Shown here one piece after another: positions 23,645 through 32,830 of a stretch of DNA of 64,000 bases. The position numbers were made by a program, and so were the translations under genes. Each line of letters begins with the position of its first letter. The stretch's first letter is position 1. The stretch is from Oscillospiraceae bacterium (GTDB taxonomy: Bacteria > Bacillota > Clostridia > Oscillospirales > Ruminococcaceae): the NCBI GenBank assembly GCA_028689635.1, contig JAQVCU010000003.1:17465-81464 (forward strand), in the 5' to 3' direction. Under the pieces are notes generated by a model that had not been told where the DNA came from, made no database searches, and saw only the letters and a program-made list of their open reading frames with translations.

Positions 23645-25081
23645 ATGAATCTGATATGGGAAAAGGCCGGGGCGGAGCATTCCGGCTGCGACGTTGTGAT
23701 CTGCCCGGTGGTGGGCGGCAAGGCGTTTGGGCCGGGGCGGGCCGAGTTGGCCCTGCGTTTGGCTGGACGGCGGCAGCTGTTTTCCGGAAAAGCGGGAGAG
23801 ACGATTTCTTTGCCGCTGGAAGAAGGCGGGAACCTGGATTATATCCTTGTGGGGCTGGGGGAACAGCCTTCGCCGGAACAGATCCGGGCCGGATATGCCG
23901 CGGCGGTAAAAAAGGCCAAAAAACTGAAGGCGTCGTCGGTATGGGCAGCAGCGGCGGAGGGCTTTGGGCCGGAGCAGGCTGGGGCCGCGGTGGAAGCGCT
24001 GGTGCTGGCGGACTATTCTTTTTGTAAATACCGCAGCGGGGAGAAAGAACCCGCCTGCGTATATCATGTGGAAACAAGCGCCGGGAACGAGGACGCCTGC
24101 CGGGAAGCGGAGACCCTTGCCCTGGCTGCCTGCGCGGCCCGGGATATGGTCAACGAACCTTCCAATGTCATGACCCCGGCCCGTCTGGCGGAATATGCGT
24201 CGGAATGTGGCCGGCGGGGCGGCTTTGAGGTGGAAGTTCTTCGGCAGCCGGAAATAGAGGCCTTGGGGATGGAAGCGTTTTTGGCGGTGGCACGCGGAAG
24301 CGCCAAAGAGCCGCGTTTGATCGTGATGCGCTACCGCGGGAACCCCGGCGGGGAGACCCTGGGTCTGGTGGGCAAAGGGCTTACCTACGACAGCGGCGGC
24401 TATTCTTTAAAGCCTTCGGATTCCATGGCGACCATGCAGTCCGACATGGCGGGAGCTGCGGCGGTGATCGCGGCGATGAGCGCCGCGGCCCAAAGAGGCC
24501 TGAAGGTAAACCTCACCGGCGTTGTGGCAGCCTGTGAGAATGCGCTGTCCGGGTGCGCTTATCACCCCGGCGACGTGATCTCCTCCTATTCCGGAAAATT
24601 TATCGAGGTGGCCAATACCGACGCGGAGGGCCGTTTGACCCTGGCAGACGCGGTCTCTTATGCGATCCGCGGCGAATACGCCGCCCGCGTGGTAGATATC
24701 GCCACCCTGACCGGCGCCGCCATTGTGGCTTTGGGCTCTGAGATCATTGCGGCCATGGCGGATGACGAGGGCCTTTGGGAGCGCGCCCAGCGCGCGGCTG
24801 TACAGGCGGGAGAAAAAATCTGGCGCATGCCCTGCGACGAGGAATTGGCAAAGAAAAACAAATCGGAAGTGGCCCATATTAAAAATGTGGGCGGAAAAGG
24901 CGCCGGGATGATCACCGGCGGGCTGTTTATCCGGGATTTTGCCGATGGGACGCCTTGGATGCACCTGGATATTGCCGGGCCCTCCTGGGCGGACAAGGCC
25001 TCGGATCTCTGCCCCAAGGGCGGGACGGGCTGCGGGGTGCGGCTGCTGTACCGCCTGGCCCAAAGCTTTGAAAAGCGCTGA
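23645..25081 (+). CDS. pepA: Leucyl aminopeptidase (M17 family)
   Basis: This 478-residue cytosolic metalloaminopeptidase releases N-terminal residues from peptides. The M17 metal and catalytic motifs are GKGLTYDSGGYSLKPSDSM and the signature NTDAEGRLTLADA. The N-terminal macro-like domain covers about residues 1-150. The start at 23645 follows GGAGG; an upstream in-frame extension to 23546 lacks family similarity. Length is normal. Confidence 0.93.
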   Translation: MNLIWEKAGAEHSGCDVVICPVVGGKAFGPGRAELALRLAGRRQLFSGKAGETISLPLEEGGNLDYILVGLGEQPSPEQIRAGYAAAVKKAKKLKASSVWAAAAEGFGPEQAGAAVEALVLADYSFCKYRSGEKEPACVYHVETSAGNEDACREAETLALAACAARDMVNEPSNVMTPARLAEYASECGRRGGFEVEVLRQPEIEALGMEAFLAVARGSAKEPRLIVMRYRGNPGGETLGLVGKGLTYDSGGYSLKPSDSMATMQSDMAGAAAVIAAMSAAAQRGLKVNLTGVVAACENALSGCAYHPGDVISSYSGKFIEVANTDAEGRLTLADAVSYAIRGEYAARVVDIATLTGAAIVALGSEIIAAMADDEGLWERAQRAAVQAGEKIWRMPCDEELAKKNKSEVAHIKNVGGKGAGMITGGLFIRDFADGTPWMHLDIAGPSWADKASDLCPKGGTGCGVRLLYRLAQSFEKR

Positions 25082-25174
25082 GAAAATCTAAAGCGGGGGC
25101 TCTGCGGAGCCCCCTGCTTTGCGGCCAGGGCCGGGAAGTATGGCCCCGGCGTTTGAAAAAGGAGAGTGCGCGCA

Positions 25175-26140
25175 ATGAAAGATAAAATAACAGTCGGGCC
25201 GCTGACGGCCTCCCCCGGCGAAAGGGTGCAGGGCTATTACCCGGTGCCCGGCAGCGATATGAGGATCCCGGTGACGGTGATCAACGGGGACGGGGACGGC
25301 AAACGGGTGTTGGTGACCAGCGGCGTCCACGGCGGGGAATATCCCGGCATCCAGGCGTCTATCGAGCTGGCCGGGGAGCTTACGCCCCGCGGGATGCAGG
25401 GCGCGGTGATCCTGGTGCATCCGGTAAACGTGACGGGCTTTGAGGCCAAAAATTCGGCCTGTTTCCCCGAGGATGGGAAAAACCTGAACCGTCTATTCCC
25501 CGGAGACCCCAACGGGACCCTCGGCGAACGGGTGGCCTGGTGTATGACGGAGGATTTTCACAGCCAGGCGGATTTCTATATCGACCTGCACGCCGGGAAC
25601 GCCGACGAAGAGCTGACAAAGCTGGCCTTTGTGCCGGGCGCCTGCGACCCGGAGGTGGCGAGGGCTTCCCTTGCGGCGGCGGCCTACGTGGACGTCCCTC
25701 TGGCGATCCGATCCGGCTCCATCAACGGGGCCTGCGGCAGCGCGGCGGCGGTGCACGGGGTGCCCGGCATTTTGCTGGAGCGCGGCGGAAACGGGATCTG
25801 GAGCCGCCAGGAAGTGGACGACAACAAAGCGGATGTGAAAAACCTGCTGCGGTACCTTGGCGTCCTGCCGGGCCAGGCGGAAAAATACGGCGATGGCCCG
25901 GCCTATGTCACCAACGCCCTTTATCTGAACGCCGGGGAGACGGGCTGCTTTATCCCCTTTGTGCGGGCTGGTGAGGACGTGAAAAAAGGACAGCTGATGG
26001 CGGAGATCCGGGATTATTTTGGCCGGGTGCTGGCAGCTTACTATTCTGAAATTGACGGCAGGATCTTTTACATGAAGTCATCTCTCGCCATTCAGGGCGG
26101 ACATTCTATGATCGCCATGGGAGAGGTGCCCAACCAATAA
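25175..26140 (+). CDS. M14/AspA-type succinylglutamate desuccinylase-aspartoacylase family protein
   Basis: This 321-residue zinc hydrolase has the first metal site HGGEYPG, then NPL-like HPVNVTGFEAKN, DGKNLNRLFPGD, and the third ligand in YIDLHAGNADEE. These match the AstE/AspA subfamily of M14 carboxypeptidases, which remove acyl groups from amino acids or trim small peptides. The C-terminal beta domain (ETGCFIPFVRAGEDVKKGQ) is also typical. The start is ATG 25175 with AAAAAGGAG upstream. The actual substrate is unknown. Confidence 0.85.
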   Translation: MKDKITVGPLTASPGERVQGYYPVPGSDMRIPVTVINGDGDGKRVLVTSGVHGGEYPGIQASIELAGELTPRGMQGAVILVHPVNVTGFEAKNSACFPEDGKNLNRLFPGDPNGTLGERVAWCMTEDFHSQADFYIDLHAGNADEELTKLAFVPGACDPEVARASLAAAAYVDVPLAIRSGSINGACGSAAAVHGVPGILLERGGNGIWSRQEVDDNKADVKNLLRYLGVLPGQAEKYGDGPAYVTNALYLNAGETGCFIPFVRAGEDVKKGQLMAEIRDYFGRVLAAYYSEIDGRIFYMKSSLAIQGGHSMIAMGEVPNQ

Positions 26141-26164
26141 CAAACATACGAGGCTTTTACTGAT

Positions 26165-27883
26165 ATGTGGAAAAAACTGATTGCCTATTACAAACCGCAC
26201 CGGCTGCTTTTTGCCCTGGATATGGCGGCGGCGTTTATCGTGGCGGTGTGCGACCTGTTCTATCCGGTGATTACCCGCGGCATGATCAACGATTATATTC
26301 CCAACCGGCAGATGCGCACCATGCTGCTGTGGGCGGGGATCCTCATCGCCCTGTATATCGTCAAGGCGCTGCTGAGCTATTTTATGCAGTATTATGGCCA
26401 TCTGGTGGGGGTGCGGATGCAGGCCCACATGCGCCGGGACGTGTTTACCCATCTGCAAAAACTGCCCTTCCAGTACTTTGACGGCAACAAGACCGGCACC
26501 ATTATGTCCCGCATCGTGGGAGACCTGATGGATATTTCCGAGCTGGCGCATCATGGGCCGGAAGATCTGTTTATCTCGCTGGTGCTGTTGATCGGCTCCT
26601 TTGTGATCCTGTGCAGCATCAACGTGTGGCTGACGCTGATCATCTTCTGCTTTATCCCGGTGCTGGTCTGGATCGCCGCGCGAAAACGGGTGAAGCTGGA
26701 TCAGGCCTTTACCGATTCCCGCGTCAAGATCGGCGAAGTGAACGCCGACCTGGAAAACAGCATTGCGGGAATCCGCGTTTCCAAGGCTTTTGGAAGCGGG
26801 GAGCACGAGACGGAGAAATTCCAGCGGGGAAACATGGCGTTTGTGGAATCCCGTGCCCGGGCCTATCAGGTGATGGCGGAATTTTTTAGCTCTACCGGCT
26901 TTATCCAGGATCTGCTCAACGCCATTACCATTGTGGCGGGCGGCGTTTTCTGGTATTACGGCAAGATCGACGTGGGGGATTTTACCGCCTATCTGCTCTT
27001 TATCGGCATCTTCCTCAACCCCATCAAAAAGCTGGTCTCCTTTGTGGAGATGTACCAGTCCGGTATGACGGGCTTCAAGCGTTTTCTGGAGATCATGGCG
27101 GCGGAGCCAGAGCAGGAGGCGCCGGGAGCGGCGGTGCTGGGCCAGGTAAAGGGCGAGATCGACTTTAAGGATGTCACCTTTGTTTATGACGAGAGCAAGA
27201 CCGTGCTCTCCCATGTGGATCTGCACATCGGGGCCGGGCGGACGGTGGCCCTGGTGGGCCCTTCCGGCGGCGGAAAGACGACGCTTTGCCATCTGCTGCC
27301 CCGGTTTTATGACGTCGCCGGAGGAGTGGTCTCCATCGACGGCCAGGATGTGACCCGGGTGACCTATGAATCCCTGCGCAGAAACATCGGCATCGTGCAG
27401 CAGGAGGTGTTCCTCTTTACGGGGACGATCCGGGAGAATATTGCCTACGGAAACCTGGAGGCCAGCGATGAGCAGATCGTGGAGGCCGCCAAAAAAGCGC
27501 GGATCCACGACTATGTGATGACCCTGCCGGAAGGCTATGACACCTATGTGGGCGAGCGGGGCATGAAGCTTTCCGGCGGGCAAAAACAGAGGATCGCCAT
27601 TGCGCGGCTGTTCCTCAAAAACCCTCCGATCCTGATCCTGGACGAGGCGACTTCGGCCCTGGACAACGTCACCGAGCTGCAGATCCAGCAGTCCCTGGAC
27701 GAGCTGTGCCACGGGCGGACGACCCTGGTGGTGGCCCACCGGCTCTCCACCATCAAAAACGCCGACGAGATCGTCGTGCTGACCGATCACGGCGTGGAGG
27801 AACGCGGCACCCACGCGCAGCTGCTGGAAAAGAAGGACGGCATTTATCGGGAACTGTACGACGTGCAGTTTAAGGCGCTGTAA
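26165..27883 (+). CDS. ABC exporter, fused permease and ATPase
   Basis: This 572-residue half-exporter (MdlB/MsbA/LmrA-like) has six membrane helices in residues 1-310 and a nucleotide-binding domain after about 335. Walker A is GPSGGGKTT, the Q-loop lies in GIVQQEVFLF, the signature is [14 protein letters not shown], Walker B is ILILDEATSAL, and the switch His is in VVAHRLST. It should act as a homodimer at the plasma membrane, exporting a lipid, drug or peptide that cannot be named from sequence. A bidirectional terminator follows. Confidence 0.92.
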   Translation: MWKKLIAYYKPHRLLFALDMAAAFIVAVCDLFYPVITRGMINDYIPNRQMRTMLLWAGILIALYIVKALLSYFMQYYGHLVGVRMQAHMRRDVFTHLQKLPFQYFDGNKTGTIMSRIVGDLMDISELAHHGPEDLFISLVLLIGSFVILCSINVWLTLIIFCFIPVLVWIAARKRVKLDQAFTDSRVKIGEVNADLENSIAGIRVSKAFGSGEHETEKFQRGNMAFVESRARAYQVMAEFFSSTGFIQDLLNAITIVAGGVFWYYGKIDVGDFTAYLLFIGIFLNPIKKLVSFVEMYQSGMTGFKRFLEIMAAEPEQEAPGAAVLGQVKGEIDFKDVTFVYDESKTVLSHVDLHIGAGRTVALVGPSGGGKTTLCHLLPRFYDVAGGVVSIDGQDVTRVTYESLRRNIGIVQQEVFLFTGTIRENIAYGNLEASDEQIVEAAKKARIHDYVMTLPEGYDTYVGERGMKLSGGQKQRIAIARLFLKNPPILILDEATSALDNVTELQIQQSLDELCHGRTTLVVAHRLSTIKNADEIVVLTDHGVEERGTHAQLLEKKDGIYRELYDVQFKAL

Positions 27884-27924
27884 GGCGGAAAATTCTGCGA
27901 AAAGACGGTGCGGGCCGGAAAATA

Positions 27925-27954
27925 AAAAAGGCTGCCAGCGGCAGCCTTTTTTTG
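27925..27954. terminator. Bidirectional terminator
   Basis: GGCTGCC-AGC-GGCAGCC is flanked by an A tract on the left and a T tract on the right. It serves the convergent ABC exporter and dehydrogenase genes. Confidence 0.85.
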
Positions 27955-27965
27955 ATTTGGGAGGA

Positions 27966-28994
27966 TCATTCGTAGTCGACGGCGACCTTAATGGAAGAGG
28001 GTTCGGCAGCCTTGGCCATGGCCTTGACGAAATCCCCGTGGGGATAACGGGCGGTGATGATGGCGGGGAGACGGCAGCCGGGGCGGGCCAGAGCGGCGAT
28101 GGCGTCCTGGATATCCGCCGGGGTATAGCCGCGGGAGCCGATGAGGGAGACCTCCTTAGCCAGCAGCCAATAGGGGCTGAGCTCCACGTTGGCGCCGTGG
28201 ACGGCGATGACGATCAGTTTGGAAAGGGTCTTGGCGTTGTCCATAAACTCGCTGATGACCGAGCCGACCCCAGCGCAGTCGATGACCACGCCGGCGTCGA
28301 TGCAGTCCTCGTCGGAGTTGCCTTTGACCGTGCCGAACTGGGCCTTGACAAAATCGGGCAGGCTGCCGTTTTTGGAGTTGAAGGGGATGGCTCCCAGCTC
28401 CTTGGCCATGGCCAGGCGGCCATCGTTGATGTCGCTGACGATGATCTGGCTGACGCCCTTGTTTTGCAGGGCGGCTATTGCACACAGGCCGATGGTACCG
28501 GCGCCGTAGACGAGGGCTTTTTCGCCGCCGGAAAGACCGGCGCAGTTGACGCCATGGGTGGAGACGCTCAAGGGCTCGGTGAGGACGGCTTTCTCAAAGG
28601 GAAGAGAATCGGGAAGCTGGAATACGTTCCAGCCCATTTTGGCTTCCTCCACCAGGACATATTCGGAGAAGGCGCCGCTCATGTCGGCGATCTCGGTGGA
28701 ATTGAGGCCGCGGCCCAGGGGGATACGGGCAGTGGGGTTGATGGTGACCCGCATGCCGGCGGAAATATCTTTGACGTTTTCGCCGCATTCCACTACCTGG
28801 CCGACAAATTCGTGACCGAACTGGTTGCCGCTGTGGATGCCGACCGGATCTCCGTTATGGAGATAGGCGTGGACGTCGGTGCCGCAGATCCCGGCGCTGA
28901 CGACCTTGATGACGACGTCATTTTTTCCGGCAGCGGGCTTGGGCAGATCTTCCAGCCGCACATCTTTGATCCCGTAGTACATTCCTGCTTTCAT
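27966..28994 (-). CDS. Zinc-type medium-chain alcohol/polyol dehydrogenase
   Basis: This 342-residue NAD(P)-dependent dehydrogenase of the butanediol/sorbitol/threonine dehydrogenase group has the catalytic zinc Cys in ISAGICGTDVHAY and GHEFVGQVVECG. The cofactor Rossmann motif is VYGAGTIGL. The usual four-cysteine structural-zinc lobe is not evident: NPTARIPLGRGLNSTE stands in that region. The start at 28994 has AAAGGAGGTT upstream. It is divergent from a TetR-type regulator that may control it. Confidence 0.88.
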   Translation of the reverse strand: MKAGMYYGIKDVRLEDLPKPAAGKNDVVIKVVSAGICGTDVHAYLHNGDPVGIHSGNQFGHEFVGQVVECGENVKDISAGMRVTINPTARIPLGRGLNSTEIADMSGAFSEYVLVEEAKMGWNVFQLPDSLPFEKAVLTEPLSVSTHGVNCAGLSGGEKALVYGAGTIGLCAIAALQNKGVSQIIVSDINDGRLAMAKELGAIPFNSKNGSLPDFVKAQFGTVKGNSDEDCIDAGVVIDCAGVGSVISEFMDNAKTLSKLIVIAVHGANVELSPYWLLAKEVSLIGSRGYTPADIQDAIAALARPGCRLPAIITARYPHGDFVKAMAKAAEPSSIKVAVDYE

Positions 28995-29120
28995 AAACAG
29001 AACCTCCTTTTTTGTTAAAAACTTGCTAATCTCATTATAAATAGGTAAAATAAAATTATCAATCGGCAATCGGAGGCAAAATGCCCATTAACGGCTTGAA
29101 ACTATGCAGAGGGGATGGAC

Positions 29121-29759
29121 ATGAACGAGAAGGACCGGCGGTATCAGCATACCCATAGAAAGCTTGAAAACAGCTTTTTAGCCCTTTTGAATGAGAAGGA
29201 TCCCGGACAGATCACCATTGGGCAGATCACCGAGAGGGCAAAGTGCAACCGCAATACCTTTTATCTGCATTATCGGGATAAGGAAGACCTGCTGGAAGGC
29301 ATCAGCAGCCGGGTGCTTGCCGATGTGGCCGGGAGGCTTTCTTCAGAGCTGCCCCTGGGATCCCAGGCCAGTGGGGATTCGGTGGAGCGCTATTTGGGCG
29401 CCCTGCTGGATTATTTTGAGGAGAACCGGCTGCTCTTTGGGGCTATGGCAAGGGGGAGCGAATCCTTCCGGCGGACGGTGCAGGACGCGATTTACAATGG
29501 GATCGTCGGTTCCACCTTGCAAAGAGGGATCCGGGACGGGCAGCGCCCGGCGCTGGAAGTTTACGCCCTATACCTTGCGGCGGGGGTCTCCGCCGTGGCC
29601 TTTTCCTGGATGGAAAAGGAAGAAAAGATCGATAGGGCTTCCCTGCAGCGGCTGCTTTTCGACGTGGACGCCCCATGCAGCGAAGTGATCATCCGCAAGG
29701 TGTTGAGGGACGGCGAAGAGCCGGTGGGCCAAGAGACTGCCGGAGCCCCGGGCGGATGA
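29121..29759 (+). CDS. TetR/AcrR-family regulator
   Basis: This 212-residue protein has an N-terminal TetR helix-turn-helix, ITIGQITERAKCNRNTFYLHYRDKEDLLEGI, and a C-terminal ligand-binding helical domain. It is transcribed divergently from the alcohol dehydrogenase, with about 125 bases between them, a layout common for a local repressor (inference). The start at 29121 sits six bases from AGAGGGG; ATG 29115 is also in frame but abuts that site. Confidence 0.87.
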   Translation: MNEKDRRYQHTHRKLENSFLALLNEKDPGQITIGQITERAKCNRNTFYLHYRDKEDLLEGISSRVLADVAGRLSSELPLGSQASGDSVERYLGALLDYFEENRLLFGAMARGSESFRRTVQDAIYNGIVGSTLQRGIRDGQRPALEVYALYLAAGVSAVAFSWMEKEEKIDRASLQRLLFDVDAPCSEVIIRKVLRDGEEPVGQETAGAPGG

Positions 29760-29778
29760 AAAAATTTCTCCCAGCCCC

Positions 29779-29807
29779 TTGCATATCCCGGTTAGGGGGG
29801 CTATAAT
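29779..29807 (+). promoter_or_regulatory. Promoter of the serS T-box leader
   Basis: TTGCAT at 29779-29784 and consensus TATAAT at 29802-29807 are 17 bases apart; the start of transcription should be near 29814. Confidence 0.75.
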
Positions 29808-29813
29808 AATAGG

Positions 29814-30053
29814 CAACTGAAAACTCCTTGTTTGGCAAAGATGAAAGTCATGTCCCGAAAACCCTCTGCAGAGAGCCGGCGGCCGCTGTAAGCCGGTGGG
29901 GGAGCGGGGCTTTCCGCTTTTGGAGCCGCCGGAGAGATCCGGAGGGGGATGCCCTTTAACGCATCGATGAGAGGCCGTCTGTACAGGCGGCAATTTGGGT
30001 GGCAACGCGGATTCCTTCCGTCCCATGCAGTGTGGGAGCGGAAGGTTTTTTTA
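29814..30053 (+). promoter_or_regulatory. T-box leader of serS
   Basis: The leader carries the T-box core GGGTGGCAACGCGG at 29997-30010, whose TGGC can pair with a GCCA tRNA 3' end, as in tRNA-Ser with discriminator G. A stem-I AGAGAG element lies near 29870. A terminator follows at 30013-30052 (CCTTCCGTCCCA with TGGGAGCGGAAGG, then T7). Uncharged tRNA-Ser should favour antitermination and raise serS expression. An AGC at 29903-29905 is a possible specifier codon, but I did not fold stem I fully. Confidence 0.88.
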
Positions 30054-30110
30054 TGGAGTTTTTCCCGTTCCCGGTAAAGACGTTTGAAAAAGAGAAGGAG
30101 GATATAAAAA

Positions 30111-31388
30111 ATGCTGGATATCAAAGTGGTGCGGAATGACCCGGAGATGGTCAAGGAAAATATCCGCAAAAAGTTCCAGGACAGCAAGCTTCCGTTGGTG
30201 GACGAGGTAGTGGAGATGGATCGCCGCTATCGCGACGCCAAGACCAGATGCGATACCCTGCGGGGACAGCGCAATACCATCAGCAAACAGATCGGCGCTT
30301 TTATGGCCAAGGGCCAGAAGGACGAGGCGGAGAAGGCTAAGGCCGAGGTGACCGCCATGGCCAAAGAGCTGGAGGATTTGGAGAAGCTGGAGGAGGAATT
30401 GGCCGCCGAGATCAAAAAACGCATGATGGTGATCCCGAACATCATCGATCCCTCGGTGCCCGTTGGCCGCGACGACAGTGAAAACGTGGAAGTAGAGCGC
30501 TTTGGCGAGCCCGCTGTTCCGGATTTTGAGGTGCCTTATCACATTGATATTATGGAACGCCTGAACGGCGTTGACCTGGACAGCGCCCGCCGTACCAGCG
30601 GAAACGGCTTTTATTATCTGAAGGGCGATATCGCCCGGCTGCACTCCGCCATCCTCTCCTACGCCCGGGATTTTATGATCGACAGGGGCTTTACCTATTA
30701 TGTTCCGCCCTTCATGATCCGCAGCGACGTGGTGACCGGCGTTATGAGCTTTGCCGAGATGGAAAACATGATGTATAAGATCGAGGGTGAGGATCTGTAC
30801 CTGATCGGCACCAGCGAGCATTCCATGATCGGTAAATTTATCGATCAGATCCTGGATGAGGGAGAGCTGCCCCAGACCCTGACCAGCTATTCCCCCTGCT
30901 TCCGCAAGGAAGTGGGCGCCCACGGCATTGAGGAACGGGGTGTTTACCGCATCCACCAGTTTGAAAAGCAGGAGATGATCGTGGTCTGCAAACCGGAGGA
31001 CAGCGCCCAGTGGTTTGTAAAGCTTTACCAGAACACGGTGGACTTTTTCCGTTCCCTGGATATCCCGGTGCGGACGTTGGAATGCTGCTCCGGCGACCTG
31101 GCCGACCTGAAAGTTAAGAGTTTGGACGTGGAGGCCTGGAGCCCCCGCCAGAAAAAATATTTTGAGGTGGGCAGCTGCTCCAACCTGGGCGACGCCCAGG
31201 CTCGCCGCCTTGGGATCCGCGTGAGAGGTGAAAAAGGGACTTATATTCCCCATACGCTGAACAACACCGTGGTAGCCCCGCCCCGGATGCTGATCGCCTA
31301 TTTGGAGAACAACCTGCAGGCGGACGGCTCGGTGGCGATCCCCAAGCCTTTGCAGATGTACATGGGCGGAAAAGCGTTCATCAAATAA
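30111..31388 (+). CDS. serS: Seryl-tRNA synthetase
   Basis: This 425-residue class II synthetase charges tRNA-Ser with serine. The N-terminal coiled-coil arm spans about residues 25-100 (DTLRGQRNTISKQIG...LEELAAEIKK) and grips the long variable arm of the tRNA. The catalytic domain has motif 2 in SPCFRKEVGAHGIEERGVYR, FEVGSCSNLGDAQARRLGIR, and motif 3 near HTLNNTVVAPPRMLIAYLEN. Length is normal. Expression is set by the T-box leader upstream. Confidence 0.97.
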   Translation: MLDIKVVRNDPEMVKENIRKKFQDSKLPLVDEVVEMDRRYRDAKTRCDTLRGQRNTISKQIGAFMAKGQKDEAEKAKAEVTAMAKELEDLEKLEEELAAEIKKRMMVIPNIIDPSVPVGRDDSENVEVERFGEPAVPDFEVPYHIDIMERLNGVDLDSARRTSGNGFYYLKGDIARLHSAILSYARDFMIDRGFTYYVPPFMIRSDVVTGVMSFAEMENMMYKIEGEDLYLIGTSEHSMIGKFIDQILDEGELPQTLTSYSPCFRKEVGAHGIEERGVYRIHQFEKQEMIVVCKPEDSAQWFVKLYQNTVDFFRSLDIPVRTLECCSGDLADLKVKSLDVEAWSPRQKKYFEVGSCSNLGDAQARRLGIRVRGEKGTYIPHTLNNTVVAPPRMLIAYLENNLQADGSVAIPKPLQMYMGGKAFIK

Positions 31389-31429
31389 ACAAAAACGGCA
31401 AAAGCGGTTTTGGCAATATGGCTTTTAGG

Positions 31430-31463
31430 GACGGCATGGCCTTTTGGGCCATGCCGTTTTCTG
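31430..31463 (+). terminator. Terminator after serS
   Basis: ACGGCATGGCC and GGCCATGCCGT form a perfect stem around a TTTTG loop, followed by TTT. Confidence 0.8.
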
Positions 31464-31760
31464 CGTTTTGGCGCCTGTTGTAGGAAGGCCTATCTCCGCC
31501 TTGACCGCCTGAGCTGCCGGAACCGGGGGGAGGGGCGAAAGCGGCAGAAATGTTGCGCTATCATAAAAATGCGCCGCCCCAGAGAAGGATAGAATTGCGG
31601 CGGAGAGGATCGATATTGGGCGGCAAAGGGGCCGACCGCATTTTGACAGAGGGGTAAGGGGAATGGCATCCGCAACCGAGCAGAAAAAATTGTTTCCACA
31701 TAAATTTTGAAATGAACCGGTTGGGGCTTATTGGGAGAAAAAGAAAATGCGAGGACAGAA
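31464..31760. other. Gene-free stretch between serS and the AraC gene
   Basis: I see no coding frame with a ribosome-binding site, no RNA gene and no clear repeat in these roughly 300 bases. It marks the change from GC-rich DNA to the AT-richer AraC/MFS segment. Confidence 0.5.
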
Positions 31761-32678
31761 TTATTCTGACTCGCATTTGTTTTGTCTGTAGGCTTTTCTA
31801 AAATCCAAGGGGGTGCAGCGCTTTAGTTCTCGAAAGCACTTTGAAAAATAACTAATATCGGAAAAGCCGCAGTTCATTGCAATGATATTTATCGGCTCAT
31901 TCGTAGCTTGAAGCGCTTCGGCTGCCTTTTCAATTCGATATTGCATTAGGTAGCGAATGGGGGTTGAGTTGATGATTTGCCGAAAGCAACGCAGGCAGGC
32001 GCTTTTGCTGATAGATGCGCTGAGAGCGATTACCTCTAAGGAAATATCATTTTGGTAGTTTTTCTCAATATAGCCGATCATCGTTTTCATACGATCCGCA
32101 ATTAATTGTTCTTGCCTATCAGGCTGAACCGTCTCTATCAGCTGCAGGTGCGAATTGATGATGCGAAATGATTTTGAAAGATAAAAACGCGCTTCGTTTT
32201 CAAAATCATCGGATTCTTCCACAATTGCCTGCCATACGATAGCCATATTTTTAATGATGTTGTTTTGCCAGGGAATGGAGGGACTAAGGCACAAATAGCG
32301 TAGTGCGGAATTTGCGGTAAACGGCGATATGAGTTTTTGCCAGAAAACGCTTTCCACGCTGCCGCCAATCAACCTTGCATGGAAGACAAGAGAATGACAT
32401 TTGCAGGGAGAACCGGTTGCTTTCTCAACGCTGTGCAGAATTGCAGAGCTGATGAACATTGCATTGCCCTGTTTTACTGATATGGTGCGCTTTTCGATGT
32501 GGATCTGCGCAGTTCCTTCCGTAACCAGTATCACTTCAAATTCATCATGCCAGTGCCAAGGTACCGTCGCTGAGGTTAAATCATCATCATAACAGGCGAT
32601 CGGGAACATGGCGATGCCGTGAGGCGTCGTTTCTTTCCCAGAATCATTGGTTTCAACATTACAGGTAGACAGTGCCAT
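31761..32678 (-). CDS. AraC-family regulator with cupin sensor domain
   Basis: This 305-residue protein has an N-terminal cupin-like domain (WHWHDEFEVILVTEGTAQIHI, then GNAMFISSAILHSVEK) and a C-terminal pair of AraC helix-turn-helix motifs (ISLEVIALSASISKSACLRCF and INIIAMNCGFSDISYFSKCFRE). It is divergent from the MFS transporter and is probably its regulator, responding to the transported small molecule. Codon use and base content are clearly AT-richer than in the neighbours, suggesting recent transfer of the pair. Confidence 0.9.
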   Translation of the reverse strand: MALSTCNVETNDSGKETTPHGIAMFPIACYDDDLTSATVPWHWHDEFEVILVTEGTAQIHIEKRTISVKQGNAMFISSAILHSVEKATGSPCKCHSLVFHARLIGGSVESVFWQKLISPFTANSALRYLCLSPSIPWQNNIIKNMAIVWQAIVEESDDFENEARFYLSKSFRIINSHLQLIETVQPDRQEQLIADRMKTMIGYIEKNYQNDISLEVIALSASISKSACLRCFRQIINSTPIRYLMQYRIEKAAEALQATNEPINIIAMNCGFSDISYFSKCFRELKRCTPLDFRKAYRQNKCESE

Positions 32679-32774
32679 GCGGTTCCCTCAACTTTTGAAT
32701 TGATATTTATATCATTAGTGAAACAACTTGAAAGCATATGACGATATTCTCATATAAAATGAAGATATATTTAT

Positions 32775-32802
32775 TTGTATGAGCTTTCTATGATGATATA
32801 AT
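32775..32802 (+). promoter_or_regulatory. Promoter of the MFS transporter gene
   Basis: TTGTAT at 32775-32780 and TATAAT at 32797-32802 have a 16-base spacer. AT-rich dyads around 32786-32810 could be AraC-protein binding sites. Confidence 0.6.
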
Positions 32803-32830
32803 CATATCAATAAACGAGGAGGATTTCAAT

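Noticed and set aside
26078..27814. 578-codon minus-strand frame opposite the ABC exporter
   Set aside because: It is a shadow of a strongly supported ABC gene, with no ribosome-binding site or family pattern.
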